From Sipunculus nudus (taxonomy: Eukaryota; Annelida; Sipuncula; Golfingiida; Sipunculidae), in the NCBI GenBank assembly GCA_026874595.1, contig CM049320.1, positions 25,706,214 through 25,770,213 on the forward strand: a stretch of DNA of 64,000 nucleotides, read 5' to 3'. Position 1 is the first letter of the stretch. Every line of letters starts with the position of its first letter. Shown piece after piece: positions 1 to 31,450 of the stretch. Made by a program: the position numbers and the translations under genes. The notes under the pieces are model-generated. The model saw nothing but the letters and a program-made list of their open reading frames with translations, was not told the DNA's origin and searched no databases.

Positions 1-544
1 AAGCTCTGTATAAATTTCTCTGGCCTTGCCAGTCAATACACTTTGTAACAACATAGTCCAATTTTCCTTAGGCCATTTTAAATTTTCAGCTACCTTCTCA
101 AAGTGTAAGGAATATTTATCAACCTCTTTTTCTTGAAAAGGCGGGACAAGTCTAATGTGGATAGTAACATCAAAACTGTGAGTTGGGGCAGCACTTAGAC
201 TAGGTTCTACTTTAAGTCTTTCTAACTCCAATCGTTTTAACTCAATTTCTTTTTCTTTTTCTAGTCTTTCTCTTTCTATTTCTTTTTCTAGTCTTTCTCT
301 TCCTAACCGTTCTTCTCTCTCTTTTAATGCTAGCTCATGCTGCATTTCAAACTTTTTCATTCTAATTGCATAGCAAGGCTGTCATTTTTTGATATTTCAA
401 CTTCAGTCTCTTCAATTAAACCTTTGCTAACTAGATCTTGCATGATTTTAGCAATGATATCAGGCTTTCTCAAAGCTTTTTTCACACTTAGCCCTAAGTG
501 TTGTCCCAAACGTCAAAACATGTCCCAGGTTTGAAATCTGCCAT
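1..544 (-). pseudogene. Decayed gag-like gene of a Gypsy-type LTR retrotransposon (runs off left edge)
   Basis: Read on the minus strand, an ATG at 544-542 opens a protein with the layout of gag-like polyproteins of invertebrate LTR retrotransposons. There is a short N-terminal region with the stretch LGQHLGLSVKKALRKPDI, then a long charged helix rich in Glu/Arg/Lys (about 355-190), then a SCAN-like segment containing KWPKENWTMLLQ and LTGKAREIY, still open at base 1. It is broken by at least two frame changes, near 510 and near 373 (a TGA ends the first part at about 371). A 3' remainder presumably lies left of the window. The LTR at 6810-7595 has the same orientation and lies upstream, with a 6.1-kb insertion between. 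Gag family recognition is from pattern memory. The open frame and the breaks are seen directly. Confidence 0.75.
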
Positions 545-567
545 GTTTAGATGTCAAAACAATAACA

Positions 568-602
568 AACAAGTAACCCATGGGTCATGACGCTCAGCTG
601 AC
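568..602 (+). repeat. Left terminus of a Helitron-like non-autonomous element (copy 1)
   Basis: The sequence starts with AACAAG, followed by a degenerate copy of the palindrome GACCCATGGGTC and then GACGCTCAGCTGA. The same 35-bp terminus occurs six more times in the window. The next 140 bp (to about 744) match the arm that follows the copy at 19052. The element is inserted just upstream of the gag start on the opposite strand. Confidence 0.7.
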
Positions 603-999
603 TGGGAAGAGATTCGCAAAAGGAAATTTTATCATCAGAATGGTAGTATATACTCATTTAACTGAAGCATCAAACAGATTAACCAACAGGCCAAGATTTA
701 GTCTGTATTTATATATCTCAAAAATAGAGAAAAAATGTGTAAACTTAAGAAACTAGAATACGGGTAGCCGACAAGTGACTACGTGTATCCGCCAAAATCA
801 GAACGGGTGGAACGGGTGAAGTGAGGCATGGATTGAGTGGCAAGGGGAAATAGAGTGAGGTATGTTGCATATTAGCATGGATGTCTGCAGCCTAAATGTG
901 TATGTAGGTTGTGCCACCTACCACAAATCCAGAAAGCTGTCCAAGTTGTACACATATGCGAAATTTTAGGCAGAAAAGTCAAACCACTAGATGTATATG

Positions 1000-3900
1000 A
1001 GTGATTTTATCCCAAGGCAGATGAACAGATGGACGCTGTGCATTAGTGGTTGCTGGTGGCACCACCGGTTTTGCCTATAATGAAGGGCTATGTGAGATCT
1101 CTACACATGCAAAATTTTGGCCAAATTGGTCAAACGGTTCCCAAGATATGAGCTTGGATGTCTGCAGAGTAAACCTGAATGTATGTGGTGCCTTCTGTCA
1201 TAAAATCAAGAAAGCTATCCAGGATGTATAAAGCTGCAAAATTTTAGGCAGATATGTCAAACCACTGCCGAGATATGAGTGATTTTATCCCACGGCAGAC
1301 AAACAGACAGATGCTGTGCCAAAATTGGTTGCAGGTACTAGGTGGCCCCTCCAGGTTTTGTATGATAAAGACCTATGTGAGATCTAAACACATGCACAAT
1401 TTTGGCCCAATCGGTCAAATGGTTCCTGAGATATGAGCTTGGATGTGTGCAGTGTTAACTAGAATGTAGGTGGCGCCACCTGTCATAAAATCAAGAAAGG
1501 CTTCAGGATGTATAAACCTGCAAAATTTTAGGCAGATATGTCAAACCACTGCCGAGATATGAGTGACATTATCCCACGGCAGACAAACAGAAGGACGCTG
1601 TGCAAAATTGGTTGCAGGTGGCGCCACAAGTTTTGCGTATGATAAAGAGCTATGTGGGATCTATATACATGCAAAATTTTGGCCCAATCGGTCAAACGAT
1701 TCCTGAGATATGAGCTTGGATGTCATCAGCGTGAACGTGAATGTAGGTGGTGCCACCTGTCATAAAATGAAGAAAGCTATCCAGGATGTATACGCATGCC
1801 GAATTTCAGGTGAATTAGTCAATTCACTGCAGAGATATGAGTGATTTTAACCCAACCCAAGGCAGACAAACAGATGGACACTGTGCAATCATGGTTACAG
1901 GTAGCGCCACCATTTTTTTGTGTATGTTATAAAGCTATCCAAGGGCTACATTTGTATTAATTTTATTTCCTGATCGGTCAAATGGTTCCCAAGTTATGAG
2001 CTTGGATGTCATCAGCGTGAACGTGAATGTAGGTGGTGCCACCTGTCATAAAATCAAGAAAGCTATCCAGGATGTATACGCATGCCGAATTTCAGGTGAA
2101 TTAGTCAATTCACTGCAGAGATATGATTGTTTTAACCCAAGGCAGATGAACAGATGGACGGTGTTCATAAGTGGTTGCAGGTGGCGCCATCATGTTTTGC
2201 TTATGATGAAGAGCTATGTGAGATCTATACACAAGCAAAATTTTGGCCCAATCGGTCAAACGGTTCCCGCGATATGAGCTTGGATGTCTGCAGAGTAAAC
2301 GTAAATGTAGGTGGCGCCACCTGTCATAAAATCAAGAAGGCTTTCCAGGATGTATAAACTTGCAAAATTTCAGGTGGATAAGTCAAACCACTTCTGAGAT
2401 ATGAGTGATTTTATCCCAAGGCAGATGAACAGATGGACGCTGTGCATTAGTGGTTGCTGGTGGCACCACCGGTTTTGCCTATAATGAAGAGCTATGTGAG
2501 ATCTCTACACATGCAAAATTTTGGCCAAATTGGTCAAACGGTTCCCAAGATATGAGCTTGGATGTCTGCAGAGTAAACCTGAATGTATGTGGTGCCTTCT
2601 GTCATAAAATCAAGAAAGCTATCCAGGATGTATAAAGCTGCAAAATTTTAGGCAGATATGTCAAACCACTGCCGAGATATGAGTGATTTTATCCCACGGC
2701 AGACAAACAGACAGATGCTGTGCCAAAATTGGTTGCAGGTACTAGGTGGCCCCTCCAGGTTTTGTATGATAAAGACCTATGTGAGATCTAAACACATGCA
2801 CAATTTTGGCCCAATCGGTCAAATGGTTCCTGAGATATGAGCTTGGATGTGTGCAGTGTTAACTAGAATGTAGGTGGCGCCACCTGTCATAAAATCAAGA
2901 AAGGCTTCAGGATGTATAAACCTGCAAAATTTTAGGCAGATATGTCAAACCACTGCCGAGATATGAGTGACATTATCCCACGGCAGACAAACAGAAGGAC
3001 GCTGTGCAAAATTGGTTGCAGGTGGCGCCACAAGTTTTGCGTATGATTAAGAGCTATGTGGGATCTATATACATGCAAAATTTTGGCCCAATCGGTCAAA
3101 CGATTCCTGAGATATGAGCTTGGATGTCATCAGCGTGAACGTGAATGTAGGTGGTGCCACCTGTCATAAAATCAAGAAAGCTATCCAGGATGTATACGCA
3201 TGCCGAATTTCAGGTGAATTAGTCAATTCACTGCAGAGATATGAGTGATTTTAACCCAACCCAAGGCAGACAAACAGATGGACACTGTGCAATCATGGTT
3301 ACAGGTAGCGCCACCATTTTTTTGTGTATGTTATAAAGCTATCCAAGGGCTACATTTGTATTAATTTTATTTCCTGATCGGTCAAATGGTTCCCAAGATA
3401 TGAGCTTGGATGTCATCAGCGTGAACGTGAATGTAGGTGGTGCCACCTGTCATAAAATCAAGAAAGCTATCCAGGATGTATACGCATGCCGAATTTCAGG
3501 TGAATTGGTCAATTCACTGCAGAGATATGATTGTTTTAACCCAAGGCAGATGAACAGATGGACGGTGTTCATAAGTGGTTGCATGTGGCGCCATCATGTT
3601 TTGCTTATGATGAAGAGCTATGTGAGATCTATACACAAGCAAAATTTTGGCCCAATCGGTCAAACGGTTCCCGCGATATGAGCTTGGATCTCTGCAGAGT
3701 AAACGTAAATGTAGGTGGCGCCACCTGTCATAAAATCAAGAAGGCTTTCCAGGATGTATAAACTTGCAAAATTTCAGGTGGATAAGTCAAACCACTTCTG
3801 AGATATGAGTGATTTTATCCCAAGGCAGATGAACAGATGGACGCTGTGCATTAGTGGTTGCTGGTGGCACCACCGGTTTTGCCTATAATGAAGAGCTATG

Positions 3901-4012
3901 TGAGATCTCTACACATGCAAAATTTTGGCCAAATTGGTCAAACGGTTCCCAAGATATGAGCTTGGATGTCTGCAGAGTAAACCTGAATGTATGTGGTGCC
4001 TTCTGTCATAAA
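1000..4012 (+). repeat. 1404-bp higher-order tandem duplication
   Basis: The block from about 1000 to 2404 is repeated at 2404-3808 and again in part at 3808-4012. Matching landmarks at 1046/2450/3854, 1254/2658 and 1996/3400 are each exactly 1404 bp apart. Only a handful of substitutions separate the copies, so this amplification is recent compared with the diverged short units inside it. Short open frames here are by-products of the repeat and show no protein family signature. Confidence 0.85.
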
Positions 4013-4693
4013 ATCGAGAAAGCTTTCAAGGATGTATAAACCTGCTAATTTTCAGGTTGATATGTCAAACCACTGCTGAGATATGAATGATTTTACGCCA
4101 AGGCAGATGAACAGATGGATGCTGTGTATAAATGGTTGCAGGTGGCGCCACCAGTTTTGCCTATGATGATGAAAGCTTTCAAGGATGTATAAACCTGCAA
4201 AATTTCAGGTGGATAAGTAGAACCACTGCTGAGATATGAGTGATAACGGTAATGTAGGTGGCGCCACCTGTCATAAAATCCAGAAAGCTATCTAGGATGT
4301 ATACGCATGCCAAATTTCAGGTGAATTAGTCAAACCACTGCAGAGATATGAGTGATTTTAACCCAAGGCAGATGAACAGATGGACGCTGTGCAAAAATGG
4401 TTGCAGGAGGCGCCACCGTTTTTAGTGTATGTTATACAGCTATCAAAGGGCTACATTTGTGCAAAATTTTTAGCCTGATCTGTCAAATGGTTCCCAAGAT
4501 ATGCTGGTTTATGTGTGGAAACAGACGCACAAATGGACGCTTGGCAGCGAGGAAAGGTCAAAGGTCAACCAAAAATGAGGATGCAGCAGTTCACATGTTA
4601 CCTGATGATAAACCCAATTCGCTTAAAATGCAAACCACGTTTTTTTCAAACAGTTGAAAGATATAGTTCCAATAATCTGGGAATTCTTCATCA

Positions 4694-4756
4694 AAACATT
4701 GTGTCTAGACATCTAGACGCTGTGTCTAGACGTCTAGACACATTTTCTAGACATCC
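4694..4756. repeat. Cluster of TCTAGA palindromes with a 22-bp perfect palindrome
   Basis: Five TCTAGA sites fall within about 60 bp. Bases 4721-4742 form a perfect 22-bp palindrome centred between 4731 and 4732. A poly-C run follows. This lies at the end of the GGCGCC core. Confidence 0.8.
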
Positions 4757-5769
4757 CCCCCGAGCAAGGTCAGTTGCCATGGTGATATTTGGACCCCACC
4801 TGTTTGTACTGAGTGACCTCTTGACTTGGCTGCTGAAAGGCAGCATGTTGTCAAATCTGTTTTCAAATACAGAAAGCCTTTTTCAATTGGCTACAATGTT
4901 TTTTTTTTAAACTGTATTTACCCAATCTATTTTTATAAAACTGGCAGAACCCTTCCATAGAATAATTCTTGTAAAGTTTAAACCAATCAGCTTAACAGTT
5001 TCATCATCAATCAGTGTATAAGCTGGAAGAGTTTAAAATTACATTTTCGCTTGTAAAAACACATCAATATAGGTGGCGCCACCAATACCTCAAAATCAGA
5101 TATGACACATGTGACAAACATCGGTATAAAATTTGGTGATAAAAGCTCTAGCCGTTTCTGAGATTTTAATTTTAGTGTGCTTTTTTGGACAGATGACTAA
5201 GTTCAACCTCCTTTAACTCGGCCAAAAATCTCTGAATTGGAACCATTTGAACAAACCTGAGAGAGATTGTTCCAGGAATAATTTCTTTGAAATATTGGAC
5301 AATTTGGCTGGACAGTTTCAGAGAAGAAGATTTTTAAAGGTTTTTAAGCTTTTTCTCTATTAAATCTAAATTAATGCAGATTACCAATAATAAGCTCCAG
5401 GGCACCAAGTTTCACATGTGACTAATTCTTACATGTAATTTGGAGCTGCTAGGTCTGACGGTTTCTGACTTAAAGCCATGGACGGCAGAAAGCCAGCCCT
5501 GGACGGCGGACGGCTAACGATGGATTGACGACGCTGCGCCATCGCGAAAGCTCACAGGTTTGCTAAAAATAGAGATGGTCTACAAAAAAGTTATTGTGAA
5601 TATCCCTGACCTAAGACCTTGGCCTTTTGCCTACACATCAACTGGATTCTTTCTAAATGATGGGTAACTACTAACCACTTACATCTGGCCGGGTGTAATT
5701 ACTTGGCAACCAATGAGTGAAAAAACTTAGACCTGCAACCTTTAACCTCCTGACCAGCTGACCTCAAAA

Positions 5770-6440
5770 TCAATTAGTTATTTCTTCACGCAAAAAGACC
5801 CATAAATATTTAAGTTTGAATCACATTCAGTGACGCATAGATGTGGCATATGTGAAAGACTGAAGGTTTGGGTTGAAGAGTTTCACTTGAAATATGTTCA
5901 CAAGCATTTAGAACAATATTGTGACCTTGACCTTTGGAACTCAACATCAATAGGCTTCTTCCCCTATTGGTAGGTAAGCCATATATGACAGATGGAAAGT
6001 ATAGATTGAAAAGTTTGCCTGAAAATGACTCCACGCAAGAAGAGGGTGCTGTGAACTTGACCTTTGACCTCAAAATCAACAGGTCTTTTCCCCTGTTGGC
6101 AGAGAAGCGATATCAGTGCTGAAAGGTTTGGAATGAAAGGTCTAGCTTGAAATGTGTCCACAACCTTTTCAAAGAAGTGGATCCTGTGACCCTGACCTTT
6201 GACCTTGTGACCTCAACATCTATAGGATTCTTCTCCCACTTAGTAGGTGAGCTATATGTGAAAGATCAAAGAATTGGGATGAAAGGTTTGGCTTAAAGTG
6301 CATCCACAGGCTTTTCAAAGAAGTTGGTTCTGTGACCTTTGACCTTGTGACCTCAAAATATGGTTCTTCCCCTGTTGGTAGGTGAGCTGTATATGAAAGA
6401 TGGAAGGTTTGGGATGAAAAGTTTGGCTAAAAGAATTATT
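5770..6440 (+). repeat. Tandem array of ~130-145-bp units rich in TGACCT
   Basis: About 4-5 diverged units share the phrases 'gaccttgacctttgacctca', 'ttcttcccctgttggtaggtgagc' (split here by variation) and 'gaaaggtttgg'. Anchor phrases recur near 5958, 6087, 6231 and 6366, giving spacings of 129-144 bp. It is the tandem core of a Helitron-like element whose right end follows. Confidence 0.7.
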
Positions 6441-6690
6441 TCTGGGGGGTGCAAACACACCTCATAACTTCGAGAATATAGGTCGCAGTGACCTAATTTC
6501 AGGTTTGCAAGAAGATCTTTTTAGAACCTCTAAGACTGCATAGGGTTCATGGCCCTAGCCCCTACGGTTACGATTTGTGCCCTGCTAATGGACAGCCGGC
6601 CAGCCAGACGGACAGACGGAAGGACGACAGACAAAGACCCATCACTATAGCCGAGCATGACTGAAAGTCAGCTGAGCTAAAAACCACTGA
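6441..6690 (+). repeat. Right arm and 3' hairpin of Helitron-like element
   Basis: The arm resembles units at 10730-10860 and 18140-20990 ('ggtcnnngtgacctaatttcaggtt', 'tacgatttgtgccctg', with variation). It ends in GGAC/CAGA-rich microsatellite sequence and an imperfect hairpin (6649-6678, AGCCGAGC...AGTCAGCTGAGCT) followed by AAAAA. With the left end at 568 it closes a composite element of about 6.1 kb. Confidence 0.6.
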
Positions 6691-6774
6691 GATAAATCCT
6701 GTAAACAATATGTAATCTTTTAAACAATGTATGATAAAACAATGTGTCCAAGTCAAGGCCTAATAAATTTGAAA

Positions 6775-6795
6775 ACTATTAAGCATCCCCACGAG
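6775..6795 (-). other. Primer-binding-site-like sequence next to the LTR
   Basis: Just downstream of the LTR on the minus strand is TGGGGGCTCTCGTGGGGAT. It resembles the tRNA-Pro primer-binding site known in gamma-type retroelements (begins TGGGGGCTC), with a few mismatches. Its placement 6 nt after the LTR's terminal CA is what identifies the LTR as the 5' copy. Confidence 0.55.
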
Positions 6796-6809
6796 AGCCC
6801 CCAATTTTA

Positions 6810-7595
6810 TGTTACGGAACCTAATATAAACAGATCACGTATGCATGATGAACACAAATTCTGTAATGGAGATAAAAAAAATCAGATTCTGGAACACTAG
6901 GCAGCATGAAATGTCTAGGGGAATGAATATAAAGTCAGTGGTTTTTTTGTTAACAAATAACTATACTTTATTCTTAAAACAACCCTAACATTACAATACA
7001 CTAAATCAATACAATTATTCAGTAAAACAGCAGTATAGCAACAAGTCAATACAATCACACAGAGAATAATGTGCACAGTACCTGGATGCCAACACCGTCA
7101 CCACGATAAGTTCTTTGAGTCAAGCTCTTGCAACAACCCAGAAAGTAAACTAAAGTCCAAATGTACAAAATCCAAGAGAACCTCTGAAGAAAATCTATAA
7201 TTGCCGCACACGTCGGATAAGGTCCCAGAAACTGACACACGCTTCTGCGTCCTCTGGAAAACTTCTCTGCTCTCTCTCTGCCGGTTTTAAAAAAACACAG
7301 CCCCCTTATAAACCTTCACACCTCAAGCCAAGAATTTTCCACTTCTCGAACAGTCTATAAGATCTTGCACAACACAGTAAACACGCGTTTCAGGAATTCT
7401 CCAGAAAAACAGTGCTGTTTATCTCTACATACCAGGCTCATCACGTGACCTTGGCCAGGCGTGAAAACCCAAGGCTAACATGACAACGAGAGTTCAACCA
7501 GTACGGATTAAACATAGAATGTAATACGCGGCCAGACACGAGTGCCACAAGAGGAGTAACGCCCGTGTCACATAATAAAAGGAGCACCTGTAACA
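6810..7595 (-). mobile_element. LTR (5' copy) of a Gypsy-type retrotransposon
   Basis: This 786-bp block, read on the minus strand, begins TGTTACAGG and ends CCGTAACA (TG...CA with short inverted ends TGTTAC/GTAACA). It contains a TATA-like box (TATAA, minus strand of 7306-7310) and a downstream AATAAA (minus strand of 6967-6972), the expected U3-R-U5 order. The right flank ACAATTAAATTTTGATT matches uninterrupted repeat sequence at about 14490, consistent with insertion into an older Helitron-like repeat. The matching target duplication would lie left of the window. Confidence 0.75.
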
Positions 7596-8095
7596 ACAAT
7601 TAAATTTTGATTAATTAAAGTTGTATTACTGAAAAAACAGTCCCTAGCTTTAACACTTTTTCTCTTAAGTGACCAAATATCTTTCTGGACTTTTTACAAA
7701 GTCCATTATGTTTGGGCTTTTTTATAACTTTTTTTTAAATTATATAATACTGACTTAATTTATGGCATGTACATAGGAACTATATAAAGGAATATTTATG
7801 GTAAATATGAAGAAAACCAGATGAGTGGTTTGATATTAAGCAGTAATGAAGTGTGAAAATAGATTTTTAATAAAAAATTGAGGTTTTTCCTTAATATCTC
7901 GAAGGAACTAAGTCCTATTGACCCAATTTTCAGCATGGTAGAAGACTTTGGGGACATCTAACAGTACGCCAAATTACAGATTGTAGGTCCAATGGTGTCG
8001 AAATGTGCCAGTCACATGAAAGGACCTCCAGACGAACAGACGACGGACAATGGACCACGACTATAGGTCAGATGACTATATAATTAAGATATTTG
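7596..8095 (+). repeat. Remnant of Helitron-like element cut by the LTR retrotransposon
   Basis: The sequence continues the family seen uninterrupted at 14490-15010 and 28700-29200 ('ttattactgaaaaaa', 'cagatgagtggttt', 'tatctcgaaggaac', 'cgacggacaatggaccacgactatag'). The terminal hairpin is decayed. Confidence 0.65.
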
Positions 8096-8939
8096 TAGCA
8101 AGGAGACTTACATATCAGTTTAGATGATGTACCAATCAGTATATGGTGCAAAAGTTCATACTTCTAAACAACCAAATATTTCCGATTAATGGTCAGTAAA
8201 GGTTTCCCAATTTTTACTGATGATCGATCAAGAAAATACAACCAATTTCCAACACTAGAATTCAAGGATGGTCAGTCAGATGAACGGCCAGACCAACAGT
8301 GGAATGGATGAAAGGACAATGAATGAAGACCCATACCTGGTTAAACATGACTAATCAGGTGACCCAAAAACTGCAATATACAAACAATCTTGGACTGAAA
8401 TTCTTACTGTAATACACTTAATTAGCATCATCCATGAACAGTACTTTCACACTCAACCAAAACACATAAAGTACCATGTTCTTGAAAAAAAAAAAATTAC
8501 ATTTATTAATATATATACACAAACACCTTAAGAGTCAATTGTATTACATTTTATCATTTACTTATGTACTAATGTCCTTCCATTTGTTTATCAATATTAT
8601 TCATAATAAAAAAAGTTTAATCGTTTTTGGTGTTCTTATGCTAGGTTGATGTATGCTAACATTGTCAAGTTTAAGAGGGTCCATCTTTTACTGACGTGTT
8701 AATACTTTACCATATATGTATCAATATTGTCATTTTTTTTAAAAAAGCCCCATGATTTGTTGATGTACTTATACTTGGCCAAGTGTATAACAAAAGTCTC
8801 AGTTACAATTTACATAAAGGGTCTATCTTGTACTTGGCTTTGTTCATACCTTAATTCTCCATAATAATTTATCAAAAGGTTCAATCATTTGTTAAAGTGT
8901 ATACCAAAATTCTCCATTTTAATCAAACAAAAGGTTCGA
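8096..8939 (-). other. SCO1 downstream region / probable 3' UTR
   Basis: No further coding signal follows the SCO1 stop. Possible polyadenylation signals on the minus strand include AATAAA opposite 8502-8507. Part of the stretch (8280-8360) again resembles a decayed Helitron-like right end. The true transcript end cannot be fixed from sequence alone. Confidence 0.4.
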
Positions 8940-30061
<21,122 letters not shown>

Positions 30062-30190
30062 TTTACGTGACGGTGACAGTGACAGCACGCGCCCGGTTTG
30101 TTGACAGCACGTTCTGTGCTACGTTAATTATCGGAAAACTCGGAGAAATCGCGGATAAAAGTAATGAGTGACTAAAATCCGGATGTAATT
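30062..30190 (-). promoter_or_regulatory. CpG-rich patch upstream of SCO1 (candidate promoter / 5' UTR)
   Basis: About a dozen CpGs fall within 125 bp immediately upstream of the SCO1 ATG, against a CpG-poor background. This is typical of a housekeeping promoter or 5' UTR kept free of germline methylation. No TATA box is evident. The transcription start is not determinable here. Confidence 0.45.
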
Positions 30191-30311
30191 TGAGGCTCAT
30201 CATCAATTTCACTAAAATATTGTGAAAATATCATTAAGCACTTTATCCGGAGTTTTTATATGTAAGTCATTTACTCAATATGACGATTATGAATTAATCG
30301 AGACTTTAATA

Positions 30312-30620
30312 AGCGACCTTCTGTGGATTGATCGATCATTGGGGTAGAGCGAAGGACTCAAAGCCGGGAGTAGGCGAGTTCGAATCTTAGCCGAGGCGGT
30401 GAGACTTTTCACGATCGGGCCCCACCCAGAATGAGCTCTTTGCAGGCTTAATTGGGAAACTGTGCCTTTCGGGGGTTCCTCGATGTTATAACCCAGAAAT
30501 GGATATGACACACAACCAGGACCCGCAGGAGTGGTACACCGAGCCTGGTTGACACCAGGATAACCAGGTATAAGCCCCGGAATGGAACTCTGTAGAATGT
30601 ATATAGTATAAGTTATGAGC
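30312..30620 (+). mobile_element. tRNA-derived SINE (copy B) 250 bp upstream of SCO1
   Basis: The tRNA-like head contains GGGGTAGAGCGAAGGACTCA, AAGCCGGGAG and B-box GAGTTCGAATCTT. The body GAGGCGGTGAGACTTTTCAC and CACCCAGAATGAGCTC matches copy A (21955-22286) read in reverse. It is too diverged and extended to be a functional tRNA gene. Confidence 0.75.
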
Positions 30621-30839
30621 AAGAATTAAAAAGAAATGGAGGCGGTTACCTCCACCCAATAAAAGGCCTACAGGCATAATGCGAACCTGTGCAATGGGAT
30701 ATACATCAGGTACTATGCTTCCATGCTGGACCGTTACTTTTTACGTAAAAGGGTGACATGTATATGTACAATGCAGTTATCATTTTGAACCTGATTACAT
30801 GGACCAATTACACAAACGTCACTGTTGAAATACTGGCAT

Positions 30840-31450
30840 GGGAGCACACAACACAAAAATGATTGTAGATGGCACCATTAGAAAGCGATTAAAGATATAT
30901 ATGGACATGCAAAATTTCAGGCAGATACTTCAGACCACTCTTCGGCTATGTGCACAGATGTATGAAACAACGGAAGGTGGCGCCACAAGTCTTGTATACA
31001 AAAAAACTATTCGAGATGTATCAACATGAATAATTTCAGGCTGAAATGTCAAATCACTCCTGAAGAATAAACAGGAGCATGAACTGAAAAAAAATATTGA
31101 ATGTGGTGCCATCTGTTTTGCATAAGACGAAGCTATCTGAGATGTATACATATGCCCAATGTCAGGCTGATATATTAAATCCCTCCTGAAAAATAAGGAG
31201 GGACATAAACTGCGCAAAAATTACTGTAGGTAGGACCACCAGTCTTGTTTACGACGAAGCTATCCGATACGTATAAATATGCACAAATGCAGGCTGATAT
31301 ATCGAATCCCTCCTGAGATATAAGCAGATACATACACTGTACAAAAGTCATTGTAGGTCGCGACACCAGTCTTGTGTAAGAGAAAGCCATCAAAGATGCA
31401 TAGACAGGTCAAAATATCAGGCCAAATCATGATCAGACTTCTCATGAGTC
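30840..31450 (+). repeat. ~126-bp tandem array, about 5 units, distant relative of GGCGCC family
   Basis: The phrase 'aatc(a/c)ctcctgaa' recurs at about 31050, 31175 and 31302 (125-127 bp apart). Each unit has a GGTGGCGCCACAAGTCTTGT-like segment and 'atgcaaaatttcaggc'. Confidence 0.75.

Larger units (their letters stand above)
745..5575 (+). repeat. Helitron-like element with GGCGCC tandem core (second family)
   Basis: At about 745 the left arm of copy 1 switches to a different left end (ACTAGAATA, GTAG-CGACAAGTGACTAC, then TATCCGCCAAAATCAG) that recurs at 24605. The core is a tandem array to about 4520, made of units of roughly 130-280 bp that alternate GGTGGCGCCACC, 'gatatgag' and 'cagatggacgctgtgc' motifs. 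The right arm (4900-5575) matches 32150-32960 and ends in a run of GGACGG-like repeats and CGCCATCGCGAAAGCTCAC. No transposase is present, so the element is non-autonomous. Exact limits are uncertain because of nesting. Confidence 0.6.

Noticed and set aside
1046-4039. Family of 60-93-codon frames repeated every 1404 bp
   Set aside because: They repeat because the DNA repeats. They overlap in several frames, lack domains and lie inside a non-autonomous element core.
30330-30400. A functional tRNA gene
   Set aside because: The A/B-box-like head is diverged and fused to a SINE body that also occurs, inverted, at 21955-22286.
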